Position numbers and translations under genes: made by a program | Notes under the pieces: generated by a model | Told to the model about the DNA's origin: nothing | The model's input: only the letters and a program-made list of their open reading frames with translations | Databases searched by the model: none | Shown: in pieces, positions 1 through 7,996 of the stretch | Position numbering within the stretch: position 1 is the stretch's first letter | Layout of the letters: each line of letters begins with the position of its first letter | Origin: Clostridia bacterium | GTDB taxonomy: Bacteria; Bacillota; Clostridia; Lachnospirales; Lachnospiraceae | Assembly (NCBI GenBank): GCA_910574475.1 | Contig: CAJTAT010000011.1 | Coordinates: 41,099-98,765 of the forward strand | DNA length: 57,667 nucleotides | Reading direction: 5' to 3'

Positions 1-68
1 ATATCTTCTTCTGGAATATGATCTTTACTATACTGGCGCACAATCTTATAGATATGTTTTGACGACAT
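1..68 (-). CDS. 5' end of a second, divergent copy of the TnpB-like gene (partial)
   Basis: The start codon is the complement of 66-68, and the 22 complete codons that remain are identical to the first codons of the gene at 344, because they lie in the arm of the inverted repeat. The AAGGAAGG ribosome binding site is also duplicated. Whether a full second gene follows cannot be seen; the window ends here. If the repeat is an assembly fold-back, this copy does not exist. Confidence 0.5.
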   Translation of the reverse strand, partial: MSSKHIYKIVRQYSKDHIPEED

Positions 69-411
69 AATCCTTCCTTTTTTTACATTCTTATCAAAAA
101 CTTGTTCTCCATTTATGATAAAAATTCTAAAAAAGTGTACTTTTTTGCATTATCCACTTATATGCTTTATCGGCATAATTCTATCACAATATTAGTAAAT
201 TTTGCAAATTTTTTTCCTACTTTTTTGGAACATATAACTAAATTTCCCGCTTTTATTTATATTCTATAAAAGTACACTTTTTTAGAATTTTTATCATAAA
301 TGGAGAACAAGTTTTTGATAAGAATGTAAAAAAAGGAAGGATTATGTCGTCAAAACATATCTATAAGATTGTGCGCCAGTATAGTAAAGATCATATTCCA
401 GAAGAAGATAT
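1..411. repeat. Perfect inverted repeat, arms 1-144 and 268-411, 123-bp spacer
   Basis: Positions 1-144 are the exact reverse complement of 268-411 (position p pairs with 412-p). The left arm runs off the window edge, so the repeat may be longer. The right arm holds the ribosome binding site and first 22 codons of the TnpB-like gene, so the left arm holds the same start reading the other way. The AT-rich spacer 145-267 shows no clear promoter. A recent inverted duplication, an invertible segment, or an assembly fold-back at a contig end would all look like this. Confidence 0.9.
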
Positions 412-1693
412 GCGTAAGCTTCAGGAAATCGCAGAGGATTACAAAAAAGTCAAAAATTATGTGTATACACGTTTTGGTGGCATAGCCAGCTTGTCTAAGC
501 TTTATCCTGGCTATACAGTGCAGAATGAAATGGCAGAAAGCGGATTGCGGGAAACATGGGGCGTCCCTTCGGTGTATTTCTATCTTGCAGTTTTCGATGC
601 ATTGGGAGACATCAAAGCACAATGGACCAGAACAAAGAGCCAGATATTAAAGCAGGTGGGACAAAACGAAGGATTCACAGAAGACGAAAAGCACTATCTC
701 CGTTTTTTGCTAAAAGTGAATAATGCTTTTGAACAGATTTTGAATGGCAGGCCGGTAGAACTCGTAAAAGAGGTACAGGCACAGTATGATCTGCTGGCAG
801 AGAAGGTGAATGTGGATAAGCTTCATCGATACTTATGCCGGCATGTGAGGAAATATCAAGTAAAATTGCACACAGAAACTGCCTCCGGTTTTTCTATTAC
901 CGAAAGAGCGTATCGTTACGGAGAACAGGGCATTTATATTTCCACCAAGGAAAAACGGAAACGGCTCTTTGTGCCATTGACAGATCACAATCAGTATCGC
1001 TCTCAGCTTTATATTAAACTTTATCCAGAGGAGGGCAGGATTGAGATTCAGGCCCCTGTCCAGGTATCAGTTCGCAAATATGCAGAATACACCAATAAGG
1101 TTGGAGTGGCTTATGGGATGCATACAATGCTGACGACAGATGAAGGGCATTGCTATGGGGAAGCATTTGGAGAGTACCAGATTGCATATGCGGACTGGCT
1201 GCGTATGCAGGCCAGAAGTTACTACAAAAACAAGTCAAGTAATCCTGGAAGAAAAAAATACAATGCGAAAAAAAGGTGTCTGGAGGAACAGCTGCACAGC
1301 TATATGAACCAGGAGCTGAACCGATTTCTCAAAACAGAAAAACCGAAGACGATTTATCTTGTTAAGCTGCCAGAGACATCAAAAAAAAGCGGGAACAAAA
1401 GGATTAATTACTTAGTAAATCTGTGGCAGAGAGGCTATATCCGCAAACGTCTTACACAGAAATGTGAGGAACAGTCCGTGGAGATCGTGGAGGTCTTTGG
1501 AAAGGATATCAGCAATGAATGTAGCTGCTGCGGAAGGATAGGGAAAAAGGAAGAAGGGAAATTTATCTGTCCTTTATGCGGCTATTGTGAAGAAGAAAAG
1601 AGGAACACTGCCCGCAATATAAAAAAGCGAGGTCAGGGGGAAGGATTTTACAAAGATCATAAGAGTGACCTTTTAGATGAATCTCGGCGATAA
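344..1693 (+). CDS. TnpB-family protein with all RuvC catalytic residues replaced (TldR-like RNA-guided regulator candidate)
   Basis: This 449-aa protein has the TnpB layout: N-terminal helical/wedge region, split RuvC fold, zinc ribbon, and the Asn-Ile tail that normally follows the last catalytic Asp. The fold-defining motifs remain but the catalytic residues do not. The usual GIDLG reads GVAYG (Ala256 for Asp), the usual IVVEDL reads IYLVKL (Val340 for Glu), and the usual DRDxNAAxNI reads EEKRNTARNI (Lys419 for Asp). The zinc ribbon is intact (Cys393, Cys396, Cys409, Cys412). AAGGAAGG precedes the ATG. TnpB proteins that lost cleavage but kept RNA-guided DNA binding are known as transcriptional repressors (TldR). 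That role here is inference, supported by the structured non-coding stretch directly downstream and the operon that follows. There is no TnpA transposase next to it. A merely decaying transposon gene is the alternative, but 449 codons are open. Confidence 0.8.
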   Translation: MSSKHIYKIVRQYSKDHIPEEDMRKLQEIAEDYKKVKNYVYTRFGGIASLSKLYPGYTVQNEMAESGLRETWGVPSVYFYLAVFDALGDIKAQWTRTKSQILKQVGQNEGFTEDEKHYLRFLLKVNNAFEQILNGRPVELVKEVQAQYDLLAEKVNVDKLHRYLCRHVRKYQVKLHTETASGFSITERAYRYGEQGIYISTKEKRKRLFVPLTDHNQYRSQLYIKLYPEEGRIEIQAPVQVSVRKYAEYTNKVGVAYGMHTMLTTDEGHCYGEAFGEYQIAYADWLRMQARSYYKNKSSNPGRKKYNAKKRCLEEQLHSYMNQELNRFLKTEKPKTIYLVKLPETSKKSGNKRINYLVNLWQRGYIRKRLTQKCEEQSVEIVEVFGKDISNECSCCGRIGKKEEGKFICPLCGYCEEEKRNTARNIKKRGQGEGFYKDHKSDLLDESRR

Positions 1694-1908
1694 GCCAGGA
1701 TTTTACCGAAAGGACTGAAAGGAAGTGCTCATGATATAAAAAGAAAAAACGGCATTAGAAGGCAGAGGCTAAGGGAGACCTAAGGGACTGCGCATTGGGT
1801 ATGCCAAGACCCTGTGAACACGTGGATGCGTGATGTAGGAGGGAGCGAAGCGGCTGGCTTAGGGCGGCGGCATCATCAGAATAGCTTGGGCTATGGGGGA
1901 TGACCAAT
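1694..1908 (+). ncRNA. Putative structured guide RNA (omega-RNA-like) downstream of the TnpB-like gene
   Basis: Between two AT-rich flanks lies a GC-rich non-coding block rich in short hairpins: TTGG-GTATG-CCAA (about 1795-1807), CACG-TGGATG-CGTG (about 1819-1832), an outer TGATG/CATCA stem (about 1831-1875) and a perfect ATAGC-TTGG-GCTAT hairpin (1881-1894). No credible ORF covers it. TnpB guide RNAs are known to lie at the 3' end of the tnpB gene, extend past its stop, and carry the guide at their own 3' end. Position, size (about 200 nt) and structure fit this. The exact 5' and 3' ends are not determined, and the RNA may begin inside the coding sequence. I do not recognise it as any other RNA family. 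Confidence 0.55.
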
Positions 1909-1944
1909 ATATCTTATTATTTAAAGTATATAATATCTTATTAT
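1909..1944 (+). promoter_or_regulatory. 12-nt direct repeat overlapping a TATAAT box (possible guide and target site)
   Basis: ATATCTTATTAT occurs at 1909-1920, directly after the structured block, and again at 1933-1944, 24 bp on. The second copy overlaps a consensus TATAAT at 1929-1934 in front of the glycan operon; no good -35 is visible. If the RNA guide starts near 1909, its first 12 nt would match a site on the operon's own promoter. The region is AT-rich, so chance remains possible. Confidence 0.35.
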
Positions 1945-2060
1945 ATAAAACGATTTGGATTGATTGTGAGATAAAAACAAAAATAACATTAACGCCAAAG
2001 CCTTATTGGGCTTAAAAATAGAAAATTTAAAAAAATCATAGATTTAATATGGAGCAGAGA

Positions 2061-3290
2061 ATGTGGAATTATAGTGAACATTATTTAAAACCAACAATGT
2101 TGGACATGGTGGAAGAAAATGGAAAGGCTTGGATGGCTTTGTTTAACAGAAATGGTATTTGTGAGGTAGATATAGCGACACGGCGGGCCAGGGTTCTAAA
2201 AGTTTTTTCAGATTATCCACGGGATAAAGAATCACTATACTTTCGAGTAGAAAAGGTAAATCATTACTTGGTTTTTTCTCCCTGTGAAGCAGAAAAAATT
2301 GCTATTTATGATTTGAAAAGTGATGTTTTAACCTATATCCCATTGAAGCCTCTAGATGGTAGTTATAAAGAAGACCAAAAAGAAGTAAAATTCTGGAATA
2401 CTTTCCGATATCAGTCGGATGTTTTTTTGCTGGGATATTCTTATCCAGCAATTATTAAAATTGACATGGACTCCATGGAGATTGTTTATATTACAGACTG
2501 GGTAGAAGAAGTAGAAAAAAATATTGAGTTTGGTGATATCCGTGGATATTTTTCAGATGGGCATGTGCTCCATGGAGATCAGATTTTGTTTCCAATAGGA
2601 TGTATGAACGCAGTACTAGAACTTAATTTAAAAACTCTCAAAACAAAGATTAGAAGATTAAATATTTCAATGAAAGGTATTGGAGGAATTTCTTCTGCAG
2701 ATGGAAAAAATGTGTGGTTTGTGGGAAGGGGAGAAAAGGAAAACTGGATAGCTCACTGGAACATGGAGACAAATATGATAAAAGAATTTTATCTGAAGGA
2801 AGAAAAGAAAGATTTGTTTGATCCATTTTATGCACCAGTCTGTACAACTTCCAGCGTGTTCTTAATGCCGATTTCTGCATCTAATATTTACGAAATTGAT
2901 GTAAATACAGGAGAAATAGTAAACAATAAAACACTGGAGAAGTTGTTTAAAGAAGAAGGACATTCATTAACATCATGTTGGAAAACAAAAGCCCCAAGAT
3001 TACGAGACAACTCCTTATTATTTTTGACATGTGATGATTGGGGATGGCATGAATATAATTTGGAGACAGATGAAGTTCAAAGTTATTTTATTTATCTGGA
3101 GGAGGAAGAAACAGAGAAGTATTTTCAGGATTGTTTTCTATGTGAAAAATCAAATCATATATTTATGGAAACCAAAATACCTTTGAAATGCCTATTGGAA
3201 GAAATGAAAAATAAAGATATTCAAGATATACACAAACGAAACATTAATTTTAGGGATGGGAAAGAAATATATGATCGAATGTGTAGATGA
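2061..3290 (+). CDS. Predicted beta-propeller protein, first gene of the glycan operon
   Basis: The protein is about 409 aa and is built of repeats in which an aromatic-hydrophobic strand is followed by a polar turn and a second strand ending in an Asp/Asn-rich loop (for example the stretches ending IAIYDLKSD, IIKIDMDSME, VLELNLKTLK, IAHWNMETN, IYEIDVNTGE). This is the pattern of a six- or seven-bladed propeller. There is no signal peptide or membrane segment, so it is probably cytoplasmic. The open frame begins at 2049, but GGAG at 2051-2054 is correctly spaced for the ATG at 2061, so I prefer 2061. It leads the operon 0.4 kb after the TnpB-like gene. I cannot name its ligand; a binding or scaffold role for the glycosylation enzymes is a guess. 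Confidence 0.7.
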   Translation: MWNYSEHYLKPTMLDMVEENGKAWMALFNRNGICEVDIATRRARVLKVFSDYPRDKESLYFRVEKVNHYLVFSPCEAEKIAIYDLKSDVLTYIPLKPLDGSYKEDQKEVKFWNTFRYQSDVFLLGYSYPAIIKIDMDSMEIVYITDWVEEVEKNIEFGDIRGYFSDGHVLHGDQILFPIGCMNAVLELNLKTLKTKIRRLNISMKGIGGISSADGKNVWFVGRGEKENWIAHWNMETNMIKEFYLKEEKKDLFDPFYAPVCTTSSVFLMPISASNIYEIDVNTGEIVNNKTLEKLFKEEGHSLTSCWKTKAPRLRDNSLLFLTCDDWGWHEYNLETDEVQSYFIYLEEEETEKYFQDCFLCEKSNHIFMETKIPLKCLLEEMKNKDIQDIHKRNINFRDGKEIYDRMCR

Positions 3291-3374
3291 GATTAATCAG
3301 GATCCTGTGGAACAAATTTGTTATTAAAAAATTGTTCTATGATTATAAATAAACAATAGGAGCAGAATGGAAAT

Positions 3375-4607
3375 ATGAATTGTGGAATTGCACTATTTAT
3401 TTATGACAGGCCTCAATGTACAAAGAAAGTATTAGAGTCACTGAAAAGGAATTGTATCAGAGAGCTTTATGTATTCCAGGATGGGATTGGAGATAAAACA
3501 AATAAAACTGGATGGGAACAGAATGTAAATCTTATAGAGAATATTAATTGGTGTGAGGTTCATTATAAAAAAAATGAACAGAAAGCAAGCAGCCTGGACA
3601 AACAGATTATAACTGGCATAAATAGAGTTTTTGAACAAAAGGAAGAAATCATAGTAATTGAAGATGATTGTATTATAAGCAACGATACGATTGCTTTTTT
3701 CGAAAAATGTTTTGAAATATATAGGTACAATAAAAGAATTATAAGCATAGATGCATATCTGGAACCAATTGAAGTCCCAGAAGAATATGAAATGTCTGTT
3801 ATAGCATCAGGGGCTCCATCTAGCTGGGGCTGGGGTACTTGGAAGGATCGCTGGTTAGGATTTCAAAAAGATTTCGCGATTATAAAGCATATAGGCGATG
3901 CCATGAAATACAATAAGATGTTTGACACTTGCGGATACCCAATTAAAAAAATTTTGACAGATTACAGCCTGTTAAGTACATGGGATTTTTGGTGGAGTCT
4001 TTATGTTTTACTGAAGGAAGGAATATCAATAAGGCCTATATATAACAAAGTATATAATATAGGGTTTGCAAATCCTGGAACACATACTTTTGGGGATTCC
4101 CCCTGGGTGGTACCGATTTCGGATAAAAAGAATATAGAGGAAGATCCTCCATTTCAGCTAGAAATTGAACCATGGGCAGAAGCAGGATTTAAAAATTTCT
4201 ATCAAAGGGTCAATGAAGGAAAAACTTTGATAGAACGGCAAACATATTATAGGGGCTGTCTGGAAAGGTGGCTTGAACTTAAACAGCAGGGAAAAAATAT
4301 TAGCGATGTGTTGTTAAAGAAAAATATAGATCGAGTAGCTGTCTATGGAACAGGAACAATCGGGAAGTTACTGATTCAGGAATTGGTAGAAAAAGTTACA
4401 ATATCATATTTTATCGTTACATACAAAAATGCTAATGATTTTATGGGATATAGTGTTTATGAATACCAGGAAGAACAATGGAGAAAAGAAACAGACAGGC
4501 TTACTTTAATTGTGATACCAGGATATGATATAGACACGATAAAGCAAATGGTAGGAAAACTTTTTTTAAAAGTATATTGTGTAGATGAGCTTTTTGACAA
4601 TATTTAG
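3375..4607 (+). CDS. Glycosyltransferase (GT-A fold, GNT-I-like) with C-terminal Rossmann module
   Basis: The N-terminal two thirds is a GT-A glycosyltransferase. It opens with a hydrophobic strand, has the metal-binding EDD motif at residues 96-98, and has the SSWGWGTWKDRW block near residue 150 that is typical of a bacterial family resembling N-acetylglucosaminyltransferase I. It should transfer a sugar from an NDP-sugar in the cytoplasm; donor and acceptor are unknown. From about residue 313 a separate module begins with VAVYGTGTIGKLL, a Rossmann-like dinucleotide-fold signature also found in ten other proteins of this operon. The best SD (AGGAG) serves a three-codon ORF at 3367 whose stop overlaps this start as ATGA, so translation may be coupled. 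Confidence 0.8.
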   Translation: MNCGIALFIYDRPQCTKKVLESLKRNCIRELYVFQDGIGDKTNKTGWEQNVNLIENINWCEVHYKKNEQKASSLDKQIITGINRVFEQKEEIIVIEDDCIISNDTIAFFEKCFEIYRYNKRIISIDAYLEPIEVPEEYEMSVIASGAPSSWGWGTWKDRWLGFQKDFAIIKHIGDAMKYNKMFDTCGYPIKKILTDYSLLSTWDFWWSLYVLLKEGISIRPIYNKVYNIGFANPGTHTFGDSPWVVPISDKKNIEEDPPFQLEIEPWAEAGFKNFYQRVNEGKTLIERQTYYRGCLERWLELKQQGKNISDVLLKKNIDRVAVYGTGTIGKLLIQELVEKVTISYFIVTYKNANDFMGYSVYEYQEEQWRKETDRLTLIVIPGYDIDTIKQMVGKLFLKVYCVDELFDNI

Positions 4608-4675
4608 TTAACAACGAAATGATTAGTAAATTTGCTTATATGATTTAAAGTTATTTGAGACATTAGGAGGCAAGT

Positions 4676-5761
4676 ATGATAACTATTTTAGACTATGCAG
4701 AAAGAATTATTCATTGTGGCGGCAAGCTTTTTCTTTATGGTTGTGGAGAAATAGGCACATTAATGGAAGAATTTTTATCACATTATGGAATCAAAATATC
4801 TGGATATTTAGTATCTGATGGCCATATGAAAATAGATACAATAAATGGTATTAACATTTTTGAAATATCAAAAACAGCTTGTTCAGAGAAAGATGGTATT
4901 ATACTTGCAGTTTCTTCACTATATTATAATGAAATTATTCCAGAAATAGTAAATAAAAATTATAAAAATCTTTATTTTTTAAGGCTTGAGGAGATATATG
5001 TAGCAAAAGCAATGAAAAAACTTTCTGAATTAGGAGTAGATTTGAGAACAGACATATTAGATTTTGGAGAGTTCAAATTTCCGAATCTGTTTGAGTTTGC
5101 CTCAAAGGAAATGACTGTATCAGAATTATATGAAACAATATCTGAATTTCAAGATTTAGTTTATCCTTTTTTAGATGATTATAGTCAAGTGGCAGAAGGA
5201 TTATATGAACATAAAAAAGTAAGATTGGATAAGAATGATATTGTGTTGGATTGCGGCGCTAATATTGGCTTATTTTCTGCCAGGGCGGCGGCTTTGGGGT
5301 GTAAAGTATTTTCGTTTGAACCATCTCCAATACCATCACAATATTTGAAAATGGTAAAAGAAATATATCATAATATCACAATAGTTCCATATGCTTTGGC
5401 AGAAAAGGAAGGGGTTTCCACTTTTTTTGATGTAGAAAGTAATATCGGGGCTGGAAATATTATTGGCTCAACGCATGACGGGGTGGGTAAAAGATTTAAA
5501 GTAAAGGTAACAACTGTTGATGAGTTTGTAAAGAAAAACAGATTAGAAAAACTAGATTTTATTAAAGCAGATATAGAAGGTGCAGAAAGGATGATGCTAA
5601 AAGGAGCCAGAGAAACATTGAGGAGATATTCTCCTAAATTATCCGTATGCTTCTATCATCTTTATGATGATATTTCAGTATTGACGGATTTAATATTGGA
5701 CGCTAATCCAAATTATAAAATTACGTACGCATGGCAAAAATTATATGCTTGGGTAGAATAA
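4676..5761 (+). CDS. FkbM-family methyltransferase with N-terminal Rossmann module
   Basis: Residues 1-100 are the shared Rossmann-like module (LFLYGCGEIGTLMEEF, then a VSDGH turn). Residues from about 180 to 340 are an S-adenosylmethionine-dependent methyltransferase of the FkbM type: the SAM-binding motif reads VLDCGANIGLFS, followed by an FSFEPSP acidic strand end, and the late motif reads FIKADIEGAE. FkbM enzymes O-methylate sugars or related hydroxyls in polysaccharide and antibiotic pathways. AGGAGG stands 7 bp before the ATG. It lies between two glycosyltransferase genes, so the methyl acceptor is probably a sugar of the same glycan. Confidence 0.85.
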   Translation: MITILDYAERIIHCGGKLFLYGCGEIGTLMEEFLSHYGIKISGYLVSDGHMKIDTINGINIFEISKTACSEKDGIILAVSSLYYNEIIPEIVNKNYKNLYFLRLEEIYVAKAMKKLSELGVDLRTDILDFGEFKFPNLFEFASKEMTVSELYETISEFQDLVYPFLDDYSQVAEGLYEHKKVRLDKNDIVLDCGANIGLFSARAAALGCKVFSFEPSPIPSQYLKMVKEIYHNITIVPYALAEKEGVSTFFDVESNIGAGNIIGSTHDGVGKRFKVKVTTVDEFVKKNRLEKLDFIKADIEGAERMMLKGARETLRRYSPKLSVCFYHLYDDISVLTDLILDANPNYKITYAWQKLYAWVE

Positions 5762-5829
5762 GATAAAATAGAGTATTTTGACTAATTTAAGAAAAGTAAC
5801 TGTCAGGGAAAATTTCTGAGGAGACTGTT

Positions 5830-6783
5830 GTGAGAAAAAAGGGTTTTATCTCTGTGATTGTTCCAGTTTATAACGTGGAAAAATATGTGGAACGCTGTGT
5901 TGAATCTATTATTAGGCAAACCTATGACAAGCTTCAAATTATTCTTGTTGATGATGGCTCTAAAGATAAAAGCGGTCTCATTTGCGACAATTTGGCCCAA
6001 AGAGACGAGAGAATAAGCGTACTTCACAAGAACTGGGGAGGCCTGGCAGATACAAGGAACGTGGGACTCGCGTTTGCTGTGGGTGAATATATAAGCTTTA
6101 TTGACAGCGACGATTATATTCAGGATACCATGTTGGAGGATATGGTTAGGGCGATAGTACGGCATAGCTGCGATATTGCTATATGCGGAAGATATGATGT
6201 ATTTGAAGAGAATTTCAGGACAAGAAAATCTTTTTGTTTAACAGAAGAAAGAATTTTTGAAGGAGAAGGATTATTAAGAGAATACTTTAAAGGCTCGGGC
6301 GTAGAACAATCCTCATGTTGTGATAAAGTGTTTCATTATCGAGTGGTAGAGAAACTGCGTTTCCCAACAGGAAAGACATCGGAGGATGTTTATTTTACAT
6401 ATGCAGCTTTTAATAATGCGAAAAGGGCAGTTCATGTGGGAAAACCGTTGTATTATTATTGGCATAGGAAAGGCAGTATAACTGCAAAAGTACCAATCGA
6501 TAAAACGGAATTAGATGTAATGGGTCTCATGAAAAAAATTGAGAGAGAGCTGTGGAGAGAAGGGAGATTCTTCATATTAAAAGCCTTTTATTCTTTTTAT
6601 ATGTCCGCTTTTATCACATTGTATGAAGAAGTTAGGAAGAGTGCAGAGGTTGATAAAAGTTTTGAAAAATACAGAATTTGGCTGAAAACAGAAGCGCTTG
6701 TAAGAATCGTATTTTTGCTGGTAAATTCATATATTTTGCCGGAAAGAAAATGGATATTTATTAAAATGCTATTAGATGTTTAA
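5830..6783 (+). CDS. Family 2 glycosyltransferase
   Basis: This is a classical GT2 enzyme of 317 aa. The opening is SVIVPVYNVEKYVERCVESI, the nucleotide-binding VDDGSKDKS follows at about residue 40, the GGLADTRNVGL loop at about 75, and the DSDDY metal-binding motif at about 92. The C-terminal 150 residues are helical with no obvious transmembrane pair. The start is a GTG with GAGGAG seven bases upstream. The enzyme lacks the Rossmann module found in most of its neighbours. Sugar specificity cannot be read from the sequence. Confidence 0.88.
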   Translation: MRKKGFISVIVPVYNVEKYVERCVESIIRQTYDKLQIILVDDGSKDKSGLICDNLAQRDERISVLHKNWGGLADTRNVGLAFAVGEYISFIDSDDYIQDTMLEDMVRAIVRHSCDIAICGRYDVFEENFRTRKSFCLTEERIFEGEGLLREYFKGSGVEQSSCCDKVFHYRVVEKLRFPTGKTSEDVYFTYAAFNNAKRAVHVGKPLYYYWHRKGSITAKVPIDKTELDVMGLMKKIERELWREGRFFILKAFYSFYMSAFITLYEEVRKSAEVDKSFEKYRIWLKTEALVRIVFLLVNSYILPERKWIFIKMLLDV

Positions 6784-6804
6784 TTTAAAACAGGAGAAAA
6801 TGGA

Positions 6805-7962
6805 ATGAAACGAGTCGCAATTTTTGGTGCAGGAGCGTATGGGGTTGTAGCGCTTGATAAGATTGGCGCAGAGAATGTAGATTATTTTCTGGATAACAAT
6901 ATGGAGAAACAGCATACGCTTTTTAAAAATATAGAGGTTATTACTTTAGAAGAGTTTATGCCGCAAAAGGATAAGTATCATGTTGTTATAGCAAGTCGTT
7001 TATATGCCTCAGAGATGGAAGCGCAGATCAAGGCAATGGGAATCACCGATTACTCCAATGTAATAAAATATCTGAGATATTCTGAGACAGATGAGTTGGT
7101 ACATAATCCCTACGAATCGAAACCTGCAGTCGGGACGGAGGAAGAATTTAATTCTAGTAAGACATTAGAGGCAGCCAGGGAAGTAGTATATAAGGATACT
7201 GAGGAACTCTATGGAAAGAATCTGTTGTTTAGCCTTGTTGAAGTGGAGACTATAAACCGCTGCAATGGTTCTTGTAGCTTTTGCCCTGTTAATCACAAAG
7301 ATGATCCCAGAGAAAAAAAGATTATGTCTGAAGAGATGTTTAAGGACATTGTGAGACAATTAGAGGAAATAGGATACACAGGGCGGTTCACTACATTTTC
7401 CAATAATGAACCACTTTTGGATGAAAGAATCATTGAGTTTAACCGGTATGCGCGGGAGCATTTGCCATATGCAAGGCTCCACTTATTTACGAATGGCACA
7501 TTGCTGACATTAGATAAATTTATCGCTTTAATGGATAGTTTGGATGAGCTGATTATAGATAATTATCATCCAGAATTGAAACTTATTAAACCCTGTGCAG
7601 AAATTGTGAAATATTGTGAGACTCATCCTGAATTAAAGAAAAGGGTAACGATTGATCTGCGCAAGCCCCAGGAAATATTAACGACCAGGGGAGGTCAGGC
7701 GCCAAATAGGCATCTGATTGGTTCTTATGCAGAAGATAGATGCATGCTGCCTTTCAGACAGATCGTTATTCGGCCAGATGGAAAAGTTTCTTTGTGCTGC
7801 AATGATGCTATTGGAAAATATACTCTTGGAGACTTGACAAAAGATAGTCTGTTGGATGTCTGGTATGGTCCGAAGTTTCAAATGGTACGTAACTGCTTGT
7901 ATAAAGGACGCAAAAATTGGGGAGATTGTCAATTTTGTGATTCGTTCTACACAATTATGTAG
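6805..7962 (+). CDS. Radical SAM/SPASM enzyme with N-terminal Rossmann module
   Basis: Residues 1-90 form the Rossmann-like module (VAIFGAGAYGVVAL, DNN turn). The radical SAM core follows with the 4Fe-4S motif Cys153-x3-Cys157-x2-Cys160 in the stretch NRCNGSCSFCPV. The C-terminus is a SPASM/twitch-type region with the CMLPFRQIVIRPDGKVSLCC block, the GDL turn and a final DCQFC pair that can hold one or two auxiliary clusters. Such enzymes catalyse radical chemistry on peptides or sugars, for example epimerisation or dehydrogenation. The substrate here is unknown; a glycan or nucleotide-sugar role is inferred from the neighbours. AGGAG precedes the ATG; a two-codon ORF (6800) overlaps the start. 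Confidence 0.85.
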   Translation: MKRVAIFGAGAYGVVALDKIGAENVDYFLDNNMEKQHTLFKNIEVITLEEFMPQKDKYHVVIASRLYASEMEAQIKAMGITDYSNVIKYLRYSETDELVHNPYESKPAVGTEEEFNSSKTLEAAREVVYKDTEELYGKNLLFSLVEVETINRCNGSCSFCPVNHKDDPREKKIMSEEMFKDIVRQLEEIGYTGRFTTFSNNEPLLDERIIEFNRYAREHLPYARLHLFTNGTLLTLDKFIALMDSLDELIIDNYHPELKLIKPCAEIVKYCETHPELKKRVTIDLRKPQEILTTRGGQAPNRHLIGSYAEDRCMLPFRQIVIRPDGKVSLCCNDAIGKYTLGDLTKDSLLDVWYGPKFQMVRNCLYKGRKNWGDCQFCDSFYTIM

Positions 7963-7996
7963 GAATGATTAAGAAATTAGGGAAGGACTGTCTGAT

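Noticed and set aside
145..267. Bidirectional promoter in the spacer of the large inverted repeat
   Set aside because: Only poor -35/-10 matches with wrong spacing on either strand.
3367..6808. Mini-ORFs (ATG GAA .. TGA) overlapping the starts of the genes at 3375 and 6805
   Set aside because: Two cases only; probably chance or simple coupling rather than a regulatory code.
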